Positions 1 to 8,859 of a DNA stretch of 64,000 nucleotides are shown one piece after another. Made by a program: the position numbers and the translations under genes. Source of the stretch: Neobacillus niacini (GTDB taxonomy: Bacteria > Bacillota > Bacilli > Bacillales > Cytobacillaceae). The stretch is taken from contig NZ_JAMBOB010000003.1 in assembly GCF_023715415.1 (NCBI RefSeq), positions 124,001-188,000 on the forward strand, read 5' to 3'. Within the stretch, counting starts at the first letter, position 1, and every line of letters starts with the position of its first letter. The notes beneath the pieces are model-generated. The model searched no databases. It had not been told where the DNA came from and saw nothing but the letters and a program-made list of their open reading frames with translations.

Positions 1-131
1 CTTATTCTCCTCTTTTTGACAATTGACTCAGACTTTTGATGTATTTTGTAGAATAAAATCGAAATTTATTTATTTTGGATGTATAATAGACTCTTGTGTT
101 GTTCTATTAAAAACAAGGAGGTAATATTTTG

Positions 132-512
132 ATGGAATGGACTTTATTTGGATTGTTTCTGCTTTCTGCACTATTGCTGGGATTTTCATTATTTAAGTCA
201 TATCGTGACGCAAAAGTAGAAAAAAAGCAAATTGATTTAGTACATGTATCAATAATGAAAGAAATCAATAGCATTCAAGACTCAATCCGAGATATCGAGC
301 TTGATATAGAAGTGGTCATTAAAGAAGCTGGAATTCAGCTTTCTGCAGAAGAAAAGCTTTTTATGCGAGAAGTCATAGACTTATATAGACGTAATTACTC
401 AATTGAAAGCATCGCTGAGAAAAAAGAAGTACCAGAAACGAAAATCGAGCAGCTGCTAGCCCCTTATCTAAAAATTAAAGATGAAGGGGGACTTGTTGCT
501 AATGCGAATTAA
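132..512 (+). CDS. Small membrane-anchored hypothetical protein
   Basis: I do not recognise this 126-aa protein. One N-terminal membrane segment (about residues 3-22) is followed by a charged, helical cytoplasmic region that may form a coiled coil (residues 25-75). The C-terminal 45 residues read like a small helix-turn-helix with spaced basic and acidic residues (YSIESIAEKKEV...IEQLL), which is only suggestive. ATG 132 is preferred over TTG 129 because AAGGAGGT at 115-122 is then spaced about 9 nt away. It overlaps the next gene by 11 nt, so the two are probably translationally coupled and may act together at the membrane. Confidence 0.75.
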   Translation: MEWTLFGLFLLSALLLGFSLFKSYRDAKVEKKQIDLVHVSIMKEINSIQDSIRDIELDIEVVIKEAGIQLSAEEKLFMREVIDLYRRNYSIESIAEKKEVPETKIEQLLAPYLKIKDEGGLVANAN

Positions 513-978
513 CTTATTGAGCAGCTTTGCAGCAGGAATTCTTATTGCGACAACAATCTGTGGTGTCGTTTACTTCACCGATGATACGACCTCACAAAAA
601 GTATCAGCGAAATCTTCTGAAAAAGTGCAGCTAACAGCAGTACAGATGAAGGATAAACTTGAATCTGAAGGTTATGTTGTACAAACAAAGGAAGAACTTG
701 AAAAGACTTTGCAAGCTGCAAAGAGTAGTGAAATACAACCGGATGATTCAAAAGAAGAGGAAAAAGCTGTCACCCAAGTGGTAGTTAATGTTGCGGATGG
801 GATGACTAGTATCGATGTTGCGAACGTGCTTCTTCAGGCACAATTAATTCCAGATGCTTTTAAATTCACGCAGGATATAGAAGCTAGGGGACTGCAAAAC
901 GCATTACGACCAGGTTCATTTACCGTCAACAGCAACATGTCCTACGACGAAATCATTGCTACCATTTTCACAAATTAA
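502..978 (+). CDS. MltG/YceG-like domain protein without catalytic domain
   Basis: This 158-aa protein has an N-terminal signal anchor (residues 1-24), a Glu/Lys-rich linker, and a C-terminal module (about 95-158). The module resembles the N-terminal LysM-like part of endolytic transglycosylase MltG: hydrophobic strand, G-M-T-S, then VANVLLQAQLI, a rgL-x-x-x-L-R-P-GSF turn and a final MSYDEI helix. Full MltG proteins are over 300 aa with a catalytic domain, and none follows here. It may bind cell-wall glycan rather than cleave it (inference). ATG 502 is chosen over ATG 481 because AAGGGGGA at 484-491 serves as ribosome binding site. A terminator follows. Confidence 0.7.
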   Translation: MRINLLSSFAAGILIATTICGVVYFTDDTTSQKVSAKSSEKVQLTAVQMKDKLESEGYVVQTKEELEKTLQAAKSSEIQPDDSKEEEKAVTQVVVNVADGMTSIDVANVLLQAQLIPDAFKFTQDIEARGLQNALRPGSFTVNSNMSYDEIIATIFTN

Positions 979-991
979 TAACACCAATATT

Positions 992-1022
992 AAGCCGCTC
1001 ACTAGTTGAGGCGGCTTTTCTT
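992..1022 (+). terminator. Rho-independent terminator
   Basis: AAGCCGCTCA pairs with TGAGGCGGCTT across a 4-nt loop, with one bulge, followed by TTTTCTTT. It closes the two-gene unit starting at 132. Confidence 0.75.
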
Positions 1023-1103
1023 TATAGATATATCTACTAATATATTCCAAGGATACTTTGATATGATAAAATAAAATTATTAATTCAACGAAGGAGCAAG
1101 CTT

Positions 1104-2642
1104 ATGGAACAACAATCCTATTTCTATCAATTTATTGAGCCTATTTCCAAGGAACTAGCTCTAGTTGCAAGAGAATTAGAAAATAGTATTTTTTCGAGCC
1201 CCAGAACCATGCTGACGCATGCACGGGTTTTTGTGGAGAATATTTTGCAGCAGGTCATTCATATAGAACAGCTGCCCACTGATCCTCGTGCTAATTTAAA
1301 AGATCAACTTGATATGCTAAGCGATAAAGGTTATTTAATGAGAGAAGTACAAGATGCACTCCATTTAATTCGGCAAAGTGGAAATCAAGCCGCCCATAAC
1401 TCGAGAATGTTCCGTTTTTCTGAAGCGCTTCTATCGTGGGAGGCATTGTACAAAATCGTTAAATGGTATGTGGAGGTGTATGGTCCAGTAGATATTATCG
1501 TTCCTGATTATCAAGATCCATCACCGATTTTAGAAAAAAGATATGATATGTCTGAGCTCGAAATTAGACTTAAATCACTTGAAGAGCTTCTTTCTCATTC
1601 CGTTCAAAAACTCACCACTGAGACTGCACTTGCGGAAACAGCGGTTAGTGTTGAGGCGCCTCCCGAAATACGCGAAGAGGTCAACCCAGGATTCACCCCT
1701 ATTCGAACGCTTTCGTTTAATGGCAGACAGCTAGAGATTCCATACTTTCTTAGGGATGCTTTCTTACTTCCGCAAAGATTTGAAAAATCCGAAACTTTCC
1801 TCATTAGACTAGGTGCAGAGCAGCAAGCACGGATTATGAGCGAGCTGCCAAGTAATCTGGCTGGTCTTCATAAACATGTGAAACGGTACAGTGAAAAAAA
1901 TGATGAAATACTCTTTGAGGAGTTAAAGACCTTTATTGAGGAAGAAAAAATCAGAAGGTTGCTTTCACTCGAACGTTCAGGGGAACTGTTTTTCTTTTAC
2001 CGTGCTGACCATATTGTTGTTACGGAGGAACTTTCAAAGGTGCTGCTTACCTCAGCAGAATTCACTGGCATTCCAAGCTTATTAAGACAATTAAATGAAG
2101 ACCAAATTGAATGTGTTGGGCAGCTTCCAAAGGAACTTGTGATTCTTGCAAAATACGAAAATGTTGGAATTGGAACCGTTGAAAAGCTTTTTGAGCAGCT
2201 TAAGAAAAAGGTAAATGAAAAAAATATAACACTAGAAGTTGAAGAGTCAAATCAGAAAAGTAATAAGAAATGGGAATCCTTGTATATCAATGTAAAGCTT
2301 GGAAAAGGAAATACAGTAATTCGTGGTGAAAGTGTACCTGCACTTTGGAAAGAAGGATTAAATTGGATTGAAGATCACCATCTTCCCCTTCATCAACTAG
2401 TAGAAGAAGGTGTTGTCCTTGGCGCAACGGATAATGGTAAACGCTATGCCGTAGCGCTTAAACCCATTCATAAAGATCAGAGACCCTTTACACAAATGCA
2501 TATCTATCAATCTAAACTAACTGAGACTACCTATTACCTTGAAACCAAAATCAATCCTAAATCCGGATTAGAAACCCTTGCGAAACTTCTTACACGTTTA
2601 GGTGTCGAGGTAAAAATTCCATTATTAGAAAATAACAATTGA
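1104..2642 (+). CDS. DUF4145-domain protein
   Basis: This is a 512-aa soluble protein. The first ~140 residues match the DUF4145 pattern seen at the N-terminus of some type I restriction subunits and stand-alone proteins: helical, with a LIRQSGNQAAHNS motif near residue 95. The middle (about 150-190) is a Glu-rich linker. The C-terminal half is alpha/beta and unrecognised. There is no helicase or nuclease motif and no hsd gene nearby, so I would not call it a restriction enzyme. It has its own ribosome binding site (AAGGAG) and terminator. Function unknown. Confidence 0.75.
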   Translation: MEQQSYFYQFIEPISKELALVARELENSIFSSPRTMLTHARVFVENILQQVIHIEQLPTDPRANLKDQLDMLSDKGYLMREVQDALHLIRQSGNQAAHNSRMFRFSEALLSWEALYKIVKWYVEVYGPVDIIVPDYQDPSPILEKRYDMSELEIRLKSLEELLSHSVQKLTTETALAETAVSVEAPPEIREEVNPGFTPIRTLSFNGRQLEIPYFLRDAFLLPQRFEKSETFLIRLGAEQQARIMSELPSNLAGLHKHVKRYSEKNDEILFEELKTFIEEEKIRRLLSLERSGELFFFYRADHIVVTEELSKVLLTSAEFTGIPSLLRQLNEDQIECVGQLPKELVILAKYENVGIGTVEKLFEQLKKKVNEKNITLEVEESNQKSNKKWESLYINVKLGKGNTVIRGESVPALWKEGLNWIEDHHLPLHQLVEEGVVLGATDNGKRYAVALKPIHKDQRPFTQMHIYQSKLTETTYYLETKINPKSGLETLAKLLTRLGVEVKIPLLENNN

Positions 2643-2651
2643 TAATTAAGT

Positions 2652-2692
2652 AAACACCGGCATTCTACGAATGAATGTTGGTGTTTTTTTAT
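2652..2692 (+). terminator. Rho-independent terminator
   Basis: AACACCGGCATTC pairs with GAATGTTGGTGTT (G-U tolerated), followed by a run of seven T. Confidence 0.8.
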
Positions 2693-2804
2693 TTTTCTAA
2701 AAATTTACGTATACGCTTGAAATCAGAAGAGGTATAATTAGTTGGTATAAATTTAGAGTATCGAAATAAATTTGGAAAGAAATTCTAACTAGAAGGTGGA
2801 AAGA

Positions 2805-4151
2805 ATGAGTAAAACAAAAGAAGAGTTGAGTATGAAATCTTTGTTCATCTTCTTTATTCCCTTAGGATTATCTGCTAGTCTTATGACCCTATCCCATATT
2901 ATCATCAATAGTACATTGGTTAGGGCCGATAATTCTGAATTTATTTTGGCAAGTTATGCGATTGCAATGAGTTTATTTGGAATTACTGAACGGCTGGGAA
3001 ACTTGCTTCGGCAAACTTGTTCTTCGCTTGTCAGGGATAAAAATTCGTATAAATTAATGTCTCACTTTTCCTTTTACCTAATAGTTGGATTAATGTTGGT
3101 TGCCATTTCTGTTGCTTATACTCCGGCGGGAGATTTTATTTTTGCGAAAATTTTCGGAGCTAAAGCTAATATGGTGGAGGATATTAAGGGGATCTACCAA
3201 GTTCTTATTTTTGTTACGATTTTTTCGGCATCACGTTGTTTAGCCCAGGGAGTTATTATTTATAACCGGCAAACGAAATGGTTAACGATTGGCATGGTGA
3301 TAAGGCTTGCTGCCATGTATTTGATGTCCTTATATTTCATACATACTGATAACATCACGGGAGTATCAGGTGCGATTATTTTCTTAATTGGTATGATGAT
3401 TGAGTTTTTAATTAGTTTCATTGAAGCGAAGAGCTTAGTTCGTAAAATGCCCGAAAAGCACGAACTGCAAATAGAGTCTAAGAAAAGTATCTTAAAGTTT
3501 TATAGTCCGCTTATGTTATCTTCTGTGATTGTCGTTATGATTGGTCCTGCTATCAATGTCTATTTAGGTAAAACAGCTGATATTGAACTCGCTATTGCGA
3601 GTTACGCCATAGCCATGAGTGTGACTCAATTGATATTAAGTTTTTTCCTATTTTTCCATCAAATTGTTATTAACTTTTATGGTGAGCATAACGCCATTTT
3701 GAAAAAGTTTTTATTTTTAATTGGTTTTACCCCATTTATTTTGGTCGGGATATTATCCTATACACCGCTTGGAGGACTATTTTTAGAGCATGTGATCGGT
3801 GTAAACGGCAGATTATTGGATGCCAGCGTCCAGGTGCTAAAAGTTACGATGTTAATGGCACTTGTTTTTCCATTTGTAGATTACTTTAACGGATTATTGA
3901 TGTTCTATAAACGAACAAAAATAACAATCTATTCTCAATCCGCTAATTTTGTAGTTACATTAATTGCTTTAATCATCGGCGTGAAGTATGCAGCTCAATG
4001 GAACGGGGCGATTGGAGCGATAGGGCTTTCGCTCGGATTATTAGCTGAGTTAATTGTAGTAAGCTTCTTCGTTCATGCCATAGAAGCTAAAGAAGATAAA
4101 TTAAATAGGTTTCGAATTAAAGGATTATTTAGAGCAGGGAAAAATCGGTAG
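2805..4151 (+). CDS. MatE/polysaccharide flippase-like membrane protein
   Basis: This 448-aa protein has about 12 predicted membrane segments, arranged as two similar six-helix halves (about 12-215 and 225-440). Both halves carry an ASYAIAMS motif at equivalent places, which points to an internal duplication. This is the MATE/MOP flippase architecture; relatives export drugs, lipid-linked glycans or small anions. ATG 2805 is chosen over GTG 2796 because AAGGTGG (2793-2799) is then correctly spaced. It is followed 136 nt downstream, after a terminator-like hairpin, by a PP-loop ATPase gene on the same strand. Substrate unknown. Confidence 0.8.
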   Translation: MSKTKEELSMKSLFIFFIPLGLSASLMTLSHIIINSTLVRADNSEFILASYAIAMSLFGITERLGNLLRQTCSSLVRDKNSYKLMSHFSFYLIVGLMLVAISVAYTPAGDFIFAKIFGAKANMVEDIKGIYQVLIFVTIFSASRCLAQGVIIYNRQTKWLTIGMVIRLAAMYLMSLYFIHTDNITGVSGAIIFLIGMMIEFLISFIEAKSLVRKMPEKHELQIESKKSILKFYSPLMLSSVIVVMIGPAINVYLGKTADIELAIASYAIAMSVTQLILSFFLFFHQIVINFYGEHNAILKKFLFLIGFTPFILVGILSYTPLGGLFLEHVIGVNGRLLDASVQVLKVTMLMALVFPFVDYFNGLLMFYKRTKITIYSQSANFVVTLIALIIGVKYAAQWNGAIGAIGLSLGLLAELIVVSFFVHAIEAKEDKLNRFRIKGLFRAGKNR

Positions 4152-4175
4152 TTCTTCTGCCTATCTAAAAAAGTA

Positions 4176-4210
4176 AATCACCTAATCAGCACTTGGTGGT
4201 TTCTTTTTTT
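4176..4210 (+). terminator. Terminator-like hairpin
   Basis: AAATCACC pairs with GGTGGTTT, followed by CTTTTTTTTT. It lies between the flippase and PP-loop genes, so the two may be transcribed separately. Confidence 0.65.
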
Positions 4211-4287
4211 TTAGTGTGGGTTTGTCCAATACATTGAGCTGTAATTTACATAGTATAGTAGCAATTAATGATTGGTGGTGAACACAC

Positions 4288-5382
4288 ATGCTTACGATAT
4301 ACCAACCTGAAAAAGTTAACATCAATGGAAATGTGCGCTTGCAGGCAAAGTTTGAGATTGCCGGGGTTGAGGATGTACTTTGGTATGAGACGAATGAGAA
4401 GTTTGGACGTTATATGACTACAGAACGGGTGGATGCTTTTTTAGTTGGCCTGCTTTGGCTTGGTATTAGGAAAGGGGAAAATATTAAGGTAAAGGGTCCT
4501 TTATCTGCAAAATTGTTTTATGGATTAAATTATCATTTACTCCCATTAATTTCACAAATATATAAGTACAAGCCGATTCAGGTTCAATGTGACCAACTTG
4601 TTTCATCAGCTTTGCCAAATGAGGGAGCAGTTGGCACTGGGCTTTCCTGCGGTATTGATTCATTGAGTACGGCCATTGAGCATCAAGGCAAGGATATTCC
4701 TGAAAATTACCAAATTACCCATTTTACCTTTTTTAATAATGGCTCTAGCAATTTTTGGGGGACGAGGCAGAGGCAGGACAAGCTTTTTCATGCTAGGGTA
4801 GCATGGGCGAAAGCGTGCGCTGAAGAACTAGGGAAAGAACTGATAGTGGTAGATAGTAATATTAATGATGTATTAAAGATGAGTTTTGTAAGAACACATA
4901 CCATGCGGAATGTATCGACGTTGTTAGTTTTTCAGAAGCTGTTTCGTATATATTACTATTCTTCTACCTTCCAAACCTTGTATACAAAATTCAACAATGA
5001 TTCTGCTTCCTATGAAGTCATAAGTCTCCCGTTGTTGTCTACAGAAAACGTGACCTTTTACTCGTCTGGCAATAACTACACCCGTGTGCAAAAAACCCAA
5101 ATGGTTTCTAATTTTGAACTCTCCTATAAATATTTAAATGTTTGTCTTACTAGAATTCACAACTGCGGACGGTGTCTGAAATGTAAAAGAACCTTACTGA
5201 CCATGGACATTCAAGGATCTATTGAAAATTATAAAAATATTTTTAACCTGGTGGCTTTTAATAAAGTAAAGGACGATTATATAAAAGAGGTCATAGCGTC
5301 TAGAAAAAGAGATCCGTGGTTTAGAGAAATCTATGAAGAAATGGTGAGAAAAAACTATCTTAAGAAACGGGATGGATCATAA
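4288..5382 (+). CDS. PP-loop ATPase (QueC/ExsB-like) protein
   Basis: This 364-aa protein has a beta-sheet N-terminal region of about 100 residues. Then comes a P-loop pyrophosphatase motif, GLSCGIDSLS, near residue 113, the SGGxDS-type ATP-binding loop of QueC, ThiI and asparagine synthetase. Near residue 287 is a zinc-binding-type HNCGRCLKCKRT cluster, as in QueC. It lacks other QueC hallmarks and is longer than QueC (about 220 aa), so it is probably a different ATP-dependent amidating or adenylating enzyme (inference). GGTGGTGA precedes ATG 4288. A flippase-like gene lies directly upstream. Confidence 0.65.
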   Translation: MLTIYQPEKVNINGNVRLQAKFEIAGVEDVLWYETNEKFGRYMTTERVDAFLVGLLWLGIRKGENIKVKGPLSAKLFYGLNYHLLPLISQIYKYKPIQVQCDQLVSSALPNEGAVGTGLSCGIDSLSTAIEHQGKDIPENYQITHFTFFNNGSSNFWGTRQRQDKLFHARVAWAKACAEELGKELIVVDSNINDVLKMSFVRTHTMRNVSTLLVFQKLFRIYYYSSTFQTLYTKFNNDSASYEVISLPLLSTENVTFYSSGNNYTRVQKTQMVSNFELSYKYLNVCLTRIHNCGRCLKCKRTLLTMDIQGSIENYKNIFNLVAFNKVKDDYIKEVIASRKRDPWFREIYEEMVRKNYLKKRDGS

Positions 5383-5431
5383 AGCTAAGTCTTCATTGAG
5401 GTCAATTTTTTACGTTAGGATACGAATGGGG

Positions 5432-5464
5432 ACCTCATGAACAATTCATGAGGTGTATTTTTAT
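5432..5464. terminator. Terminator hairpin between convergent genes
   Basis: A perfect 10-bp stem, ACCTCATGAA/TTCATGAGGT, has a 3-nt loop and is followed by a T-rich tail on the plus strand. It separates the plus-strand PP-loop gene from the minus-strand protease. Confidence 0.7.
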
Positions 5465-5495
5465 ATTCATATATTGTTGTATCTGTCATTGGATA

Positions 5496-6314
5496 TTATT
5501 CAGATATAGAATCTACTATTTCCTTAATGTAGTGAGAGGGAATTGCGATACCTACAATTTCTTTTGTTTCTAATTCAGGGTTTTGCAGCGTAGCAAAGAT
5601 AACACCAACGACTTCACCATTTTGATTCAGTACTGGGCTGCCACTGTTTCCTTTATAAATAGGGGCTTCAATCATCATAACCGGTACTTCCCAGTCGGTT
5701 AAGTGAGCTTTTCCTATGATTTTACCTTGATTGGCGATTTGGGTAAAAGCTAACGGATTTCCAATAAAGATGATTTCCTCGCCAATCCATTTTTCCCAAT
5801 ACTGGTTGAAAGCTAGTGGAAGAAAAGGGAGGTTTTCTCCGTCAATTTTTACAATTGCAACATCTATTTCTGGATGTTTGGCGACGACCTTACCAATATA
5901 TGCATCTCCAGATTTGAAATGGACATTTACTCTATTTGTACGGTCGACAACGTGTTCATTGGTAACAATTAATCCATCAGCTGTGACTGTAAAACCCGTT
6001 CCTTTTGTTCCATCCCATTCAATCGTCACAACGGACTTTTTGTATTCTTTCACTTCTGGCTGCTTTGATAATTGATTTGACACTTTAACAAAGTTAATGG
6101 CAGGGAGGTTGAATATATTAATCCACACCTCTAAACCACTTATCAAAAGCGCTAGGACGAGCAGGGAACTAACGATTTTAACCATAAACCTTTTCCGCTT
6201 CTTCTTTTGAAGTTTTTCTTTTTCCCATTCCTTCTTATCTTCCGGATTAAAAAAAGCCTCCCAGTCGATTTCGTCATCTGTAAGTTGTTTTGGTTCGTTA
6301 TTTTCGTTATCCAA
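5496..6314 (-). CDS. Membrane-anchored trypsin-like serine protease
   Basis: This 272-aa protein has a charged cytoplasmic N-terminus of about 45 residues, one membrane segment (about 46-66), and an extracytoplasmic S1C/HtrA-type protease domain. The catalytic triad is visible: His in NEHVVDR, Asp in EIDVAIVKI, Ser in GNSGSPVL. Unlike HtrA/HtrB there is no C-terminal PDZ domain; the protein ends right after the last strand. It probably processes misfolded or specific proteins outside the membrane. The start is TTG 6314 with GAGGGA upstream. It is divergent from the ketopantoate reductase-like gene, with about 120 bp between starts. Confidence 0.85.
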   Translation of the reverse strand: MDNENNEPKQLTDDEIDWEAFFNPEDKKEWEKEKLQKKKRKRFMVKIVSSLLVLALLISGLEVWINIFNLPAINFVKVSNQLSKQPEVKEYKKSVVTIEWDGTKGTGFTVTADGLIVTNEHVVDRTNRVNVHFKSGDAYIGKVVAKHPEIDVAIVKIDGENLPFLPLAFNQYWEKWIGEEIIFIGNPLAFTQIANQGKIIGKAHLTDWEVPVMMIEAPIYKGNSGSPVLNQNGEVVGVIFATLQNPELETKEIVGIAIPSHYIKEIVDSISE

Positions 6315-6435
6315 GTTTTATCCCTCATTACGGATTTTATATATCCCTATTATATCGATATTAATGGAAAAACGAATTATTATTATCCCTACAATTTTCA
6401 TGATAAAATTAAAAAAAGCGGAGGGGACTTATAAG

Positions 6436-7353
6436 ATGGAAATTAATAAAGTATCGATTATTGGATTAGGAGCATTAGGAATATTAATTGGAAGTCATTT
6501 AGCCAAGAGAATGCCAAAGGAAGATGTAAGAATTATTGCCGACCGTAAGCGTATTGATAAATATAAAAATGAACATGTTTATTGTAATGGTGAACGTTGT
6601 GACTTCCACTACGTAGCACCTGAAGAACCCTGTGAACCAGCAGATTTACTTATTTTTACAGTGAAATACCAAGGCTTCCATGATGCCATCCAAGCTGTTA
6701 AACATCATGTAGGAAAGGACACAATCATTTTATCCGCCTTAAATGGCATTACCAGTGAGGGAATTATTGGTCAAGTTTATGGTATGGATAAGATTCTTTA
6801 TAGCGTGGCCCAAGGGATGGACGCGGTAAAAGAAGGAAACAAACTTACATATGAGCATATGGGAATGCTTTGCTTTGGAGATCAGAAGCCTGGAATGATT
6901 TCTGACAAGGCTAAGAGTGTTGCGGCTTTTTTTGATAACATTGATTTTCCTTATGAGGTAGACACCAATATGAATAAGCGCCTATGGGGAAAATTTATGC
7001 TAAATGTTGGAGTCAATCAAACCGTTGCGGTTTATAAAAGTAATTACGGTGAAGTTCAACAGGAAGGTGTAGCGAGGGAATCCATGATTGCAGCGATGAG
7101 AGAGGTAATTACCTTATCTGAATACGAGGGGGTCAACCTTACTGAGGATGACCTGAACTATTGGTTAAGCGTGTTAGATACTTTAAGCCCAGAGGGGAAA
7201 CCTTCCATGGCGCAGGATTTGGAAGCTCGGCGTTATAGCGAAGTGGCTTTGTTTGCGGGAGCAGTATTGGAGAAGGGTGAAAAACATCAAGTACCAACCC
7301 CTGTTAACCAAAAACTATATAACACCATAAAATCCATTGAAAGTACATATTGA
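6436..7353 (+). CDS. 2-dehydropantoate 2-reductase (ApbA/PanE) family protein
   Basis: This 305-aa protein has an N-terminal Rossmann NAD(P)H site (IIGLGALGILIGSHLAKR, residues 8-25) and the usual mid-domain pattern LSALNGITSEG...QGMDAV. A helical C-terminal domain contains LWGKFMLNVGVNQ, which carries the conserved active-site Lys and Asn of ketopantoate reductases. The family reduces ketopantoate in pantothenate synthesis, but Bacillus genomes carry several paralogs with other 2-keto substrates, and no pan genes are nearby. ATG 6436 has GGAGGGGA upstream. Confidence 0.8.
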   Translation: MEINKVSIIGLGALGILIGSHLAKRMPKEDVRIIADRKRIDKYKNEHVYCNGERCDFHYVAPEEPCEPADLLIFTVKYQGFHDAIQAVKHHVGKDTIILSALNGITSEGIIGQVYGMDKILYSVAQGMDAVKEGNKLTYEHMGMLCFGDQKPGMISDKAKSVAAFFDNIDFPYEVDTNMNKRLWGKFMLNVGVNQTVAVYKSNYGEVQQEGVARESMIAAMREVITLSEYEGVNLTEDDLNYWLSVLDTLSPEGKPSMAQDLEARRYSEVALFAGAVLEKGEKHQVPTPVNQKLYNTIKSIESTY

Positions 7354-7403
7354 AGAAGAACCAACATTATCTGCGGAGCACCAAATAGTTAAATTCAATT
7401 TTC

Positions 7404-7440
7404 AAAAAAGCTGTCCTCTAAATTGGAGGACTGCTTTTTT
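7404..7440 (+). terminator. Rho-independent terminator
   Basis: AAAGC-GTCCTC pairs with GAGGAC-GCTTTTTT around a short loop. It ends the ApbA/PanE-family gene and lies just before the convergent FAD enzyme gene. Confidence 0.8.
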
Positions 7441-7452
7441 ATTCATTGGTTT

Positions 7453-8787
7453 TTAAGATTTACGAAATTTTGAAAAAGTAAATTTCAATACACTTTTAAT
7501 GATACTTGGCTTCATTAAAGATGTTATGGGTCGAACTAGATTCATTACTTTGATAAACGAGTCGTAAACCCCTTGATTTTGCGAGGATAAAAGAAAAATG
7601 TTTTTTGCATACCATTGCTGAACAGAAAGACCAAATGGCTTTTTTCCTTTAGTGGCAGGATATCGGAAATCTTCTGTAATGACCATATTCCAAATAGGGG
7701 AAATAATTTTCGCTGCTCTTTTGTGAAATGCCATCGGAACTTTATGTAGATCTCCCTTATGTTTCTTCAATAGCTTTTGTAGTTCAAGTGCCTCTAAAAC
7801 AGCAATACTCATTCCTTGTCCAAATACAGGATCGATTCTGCAGAACGTGTCACCAATCAGCAATAGGCCTTTTGGCAAATTTACCTTATCAAACCGTTTC
7901 CAAATAATTTGAGGAATACGGTATATGAACGTCTTGGATAAAGGAGTCGCATTTTTTATTTCCTGATAGATATCTTGTTTTGGAAGTGTTTTAGCTAATT
8001 CTAAGAAACTCTCATCACTTTTTAGTACTTCTTTATCATTAATAGCATTATGATATCCCATCAGTGTGACAATGTAACGATTATCCTCAACTTTTGAAAG
8101 AGTCCCGCCCACTTTTTCATGTGGCGGGTTAGGATACACCAACTTAATTTTCCAGTCTCTATCTATATTTTCGGACAGCTGAAATTGTTTACTAATATAA
8201 CTTAGATTGATTTCCACTTTTTCATTTGGTACTAAGATCTCTCGTTTGTTCAGCCAACTTGACGTTAGACTACTAAATCCACTGGCATCGACCACAAGAT
8301 CTGCTAAGATTGATTCATCTTTTAGTTGAACACCAATAATTTGATTTAGTTTCTCATTATAGATAAATTCCTGGACTACTTTATTGTAATAAAATACAAC
8401 ATTAGGAATTCTTTTAATATACTTGTCAATATGCCATTCTAAATGTGGGCGCGTCTGTAGGGTGGTACTATATCCACCATCATAACGAACCTTCCACGCA
8501 CCATGGTGATACCAAGCGAGATCATTGGTAGAGTTGATTTTAACTGCACCACTTTGATAAAAATCCTCTGTTATTCCAGGAAATAATTCTTCTAGACCAT
8601 ACTCACCAGCATGAAGAAGGGCATGTAAATGCTCTCCCTGAGGGGCACCTTTTCTGGGTGAAGGTCCTGCTGGTTCTTGATCTCTCTCAAGTATGAACAC
8701 TTCTTTATAATGATCTGATAATACACGTGCAGCTAATTTTCCTGAAATACCCCCGCCAATAATAATTGCAGTATTTTTTGAAGACAT
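7453..8787 (-). CDS. FAD-dependent monooxygenase/halogenase-like oxidoreductase
   Basis: This 444-aa flavoprotein has an N-terminal dinucleotide fold (IIIGGGISGKLAARVL). A mid-protein VVDASGFSSLTSSWL follows, and a second FAD motif, GLLLIGDTFCRIDPVFGQGMS, lies near residue 300. This is the pattern of group A flavin monooxygenases, geranylgeranyl reductases and some halogenases; I do not see the halogenase WxWxIP motif. Substrate unknown. ATG 8787 is preferred over GTG 8799 because GGCAGGTGG lies upstream of it. An unrecognised 131-aa gene precedes it by 72 nt on the same strand, so they may form an operon. Confidence 0.8.
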   Translation of the reverse strand: MSSKNTAIIIGGGISGKLAARVLSDHYKEVFILERDQEPAGPSPRKGAPQGEHLHALLHAGEYGLEELFPGITEDFYQSGAVKINSTNDLAWYHHGAWKVRYDGGYSTTLQTRPHLEWHIDKYIKRIPNVVFYYNKVVQEFIYNEKLNQIIGVQLKDESILADLVVDASGFSSLTSSWLNKREILVPNEKVEINLSYISKQFQLSENIDRDWKIKLVYPNPPHEKVGGTLSKVEDNRYIVTLMGYHNAINDKEVLKSDESFLELAKTLPKQDIYQEIKNATPLSKTFIYRIPQIIWKRFDKVNLPKGLLLIGDTFCRIDPVFGQGMSIAVLEALELQKLLKKHKGDLHKVPMAFHKRAAKIISPIWNMVITEDFRYPATKGKKPFGLSVQQWYAKNIFLLSSQNQGVYDSFIKVMNLVRPITSLMKPSIIKSVLKFTFSKFRKS

Positions 8788-8859
8788 AAAATTTACCACC
8801 TGCCGTAATAATTAATAAAAAAAGACAATAGAAAAAGCAACCCCAAGGAGTTACTTAAG

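Noticed and set aside
1104..2642. DUF4145 protein as part of a restriction or defence system
   Set aside because: No helicase, methyltransferase or nuclease motif in it or beside it.
4288..5382. Calling the PP-loop protein QueC
   Set aside because: The ATP loop and zinc cluster match, but the length, N-terminal domain and lack of queuosine genes do not.
7366..7380. Single TTATCTGCGG motif resembling the 20-bp repeat core
   Set aside because: No neighbouring copies at +/-20 bp, so it is not an array; one chance match.
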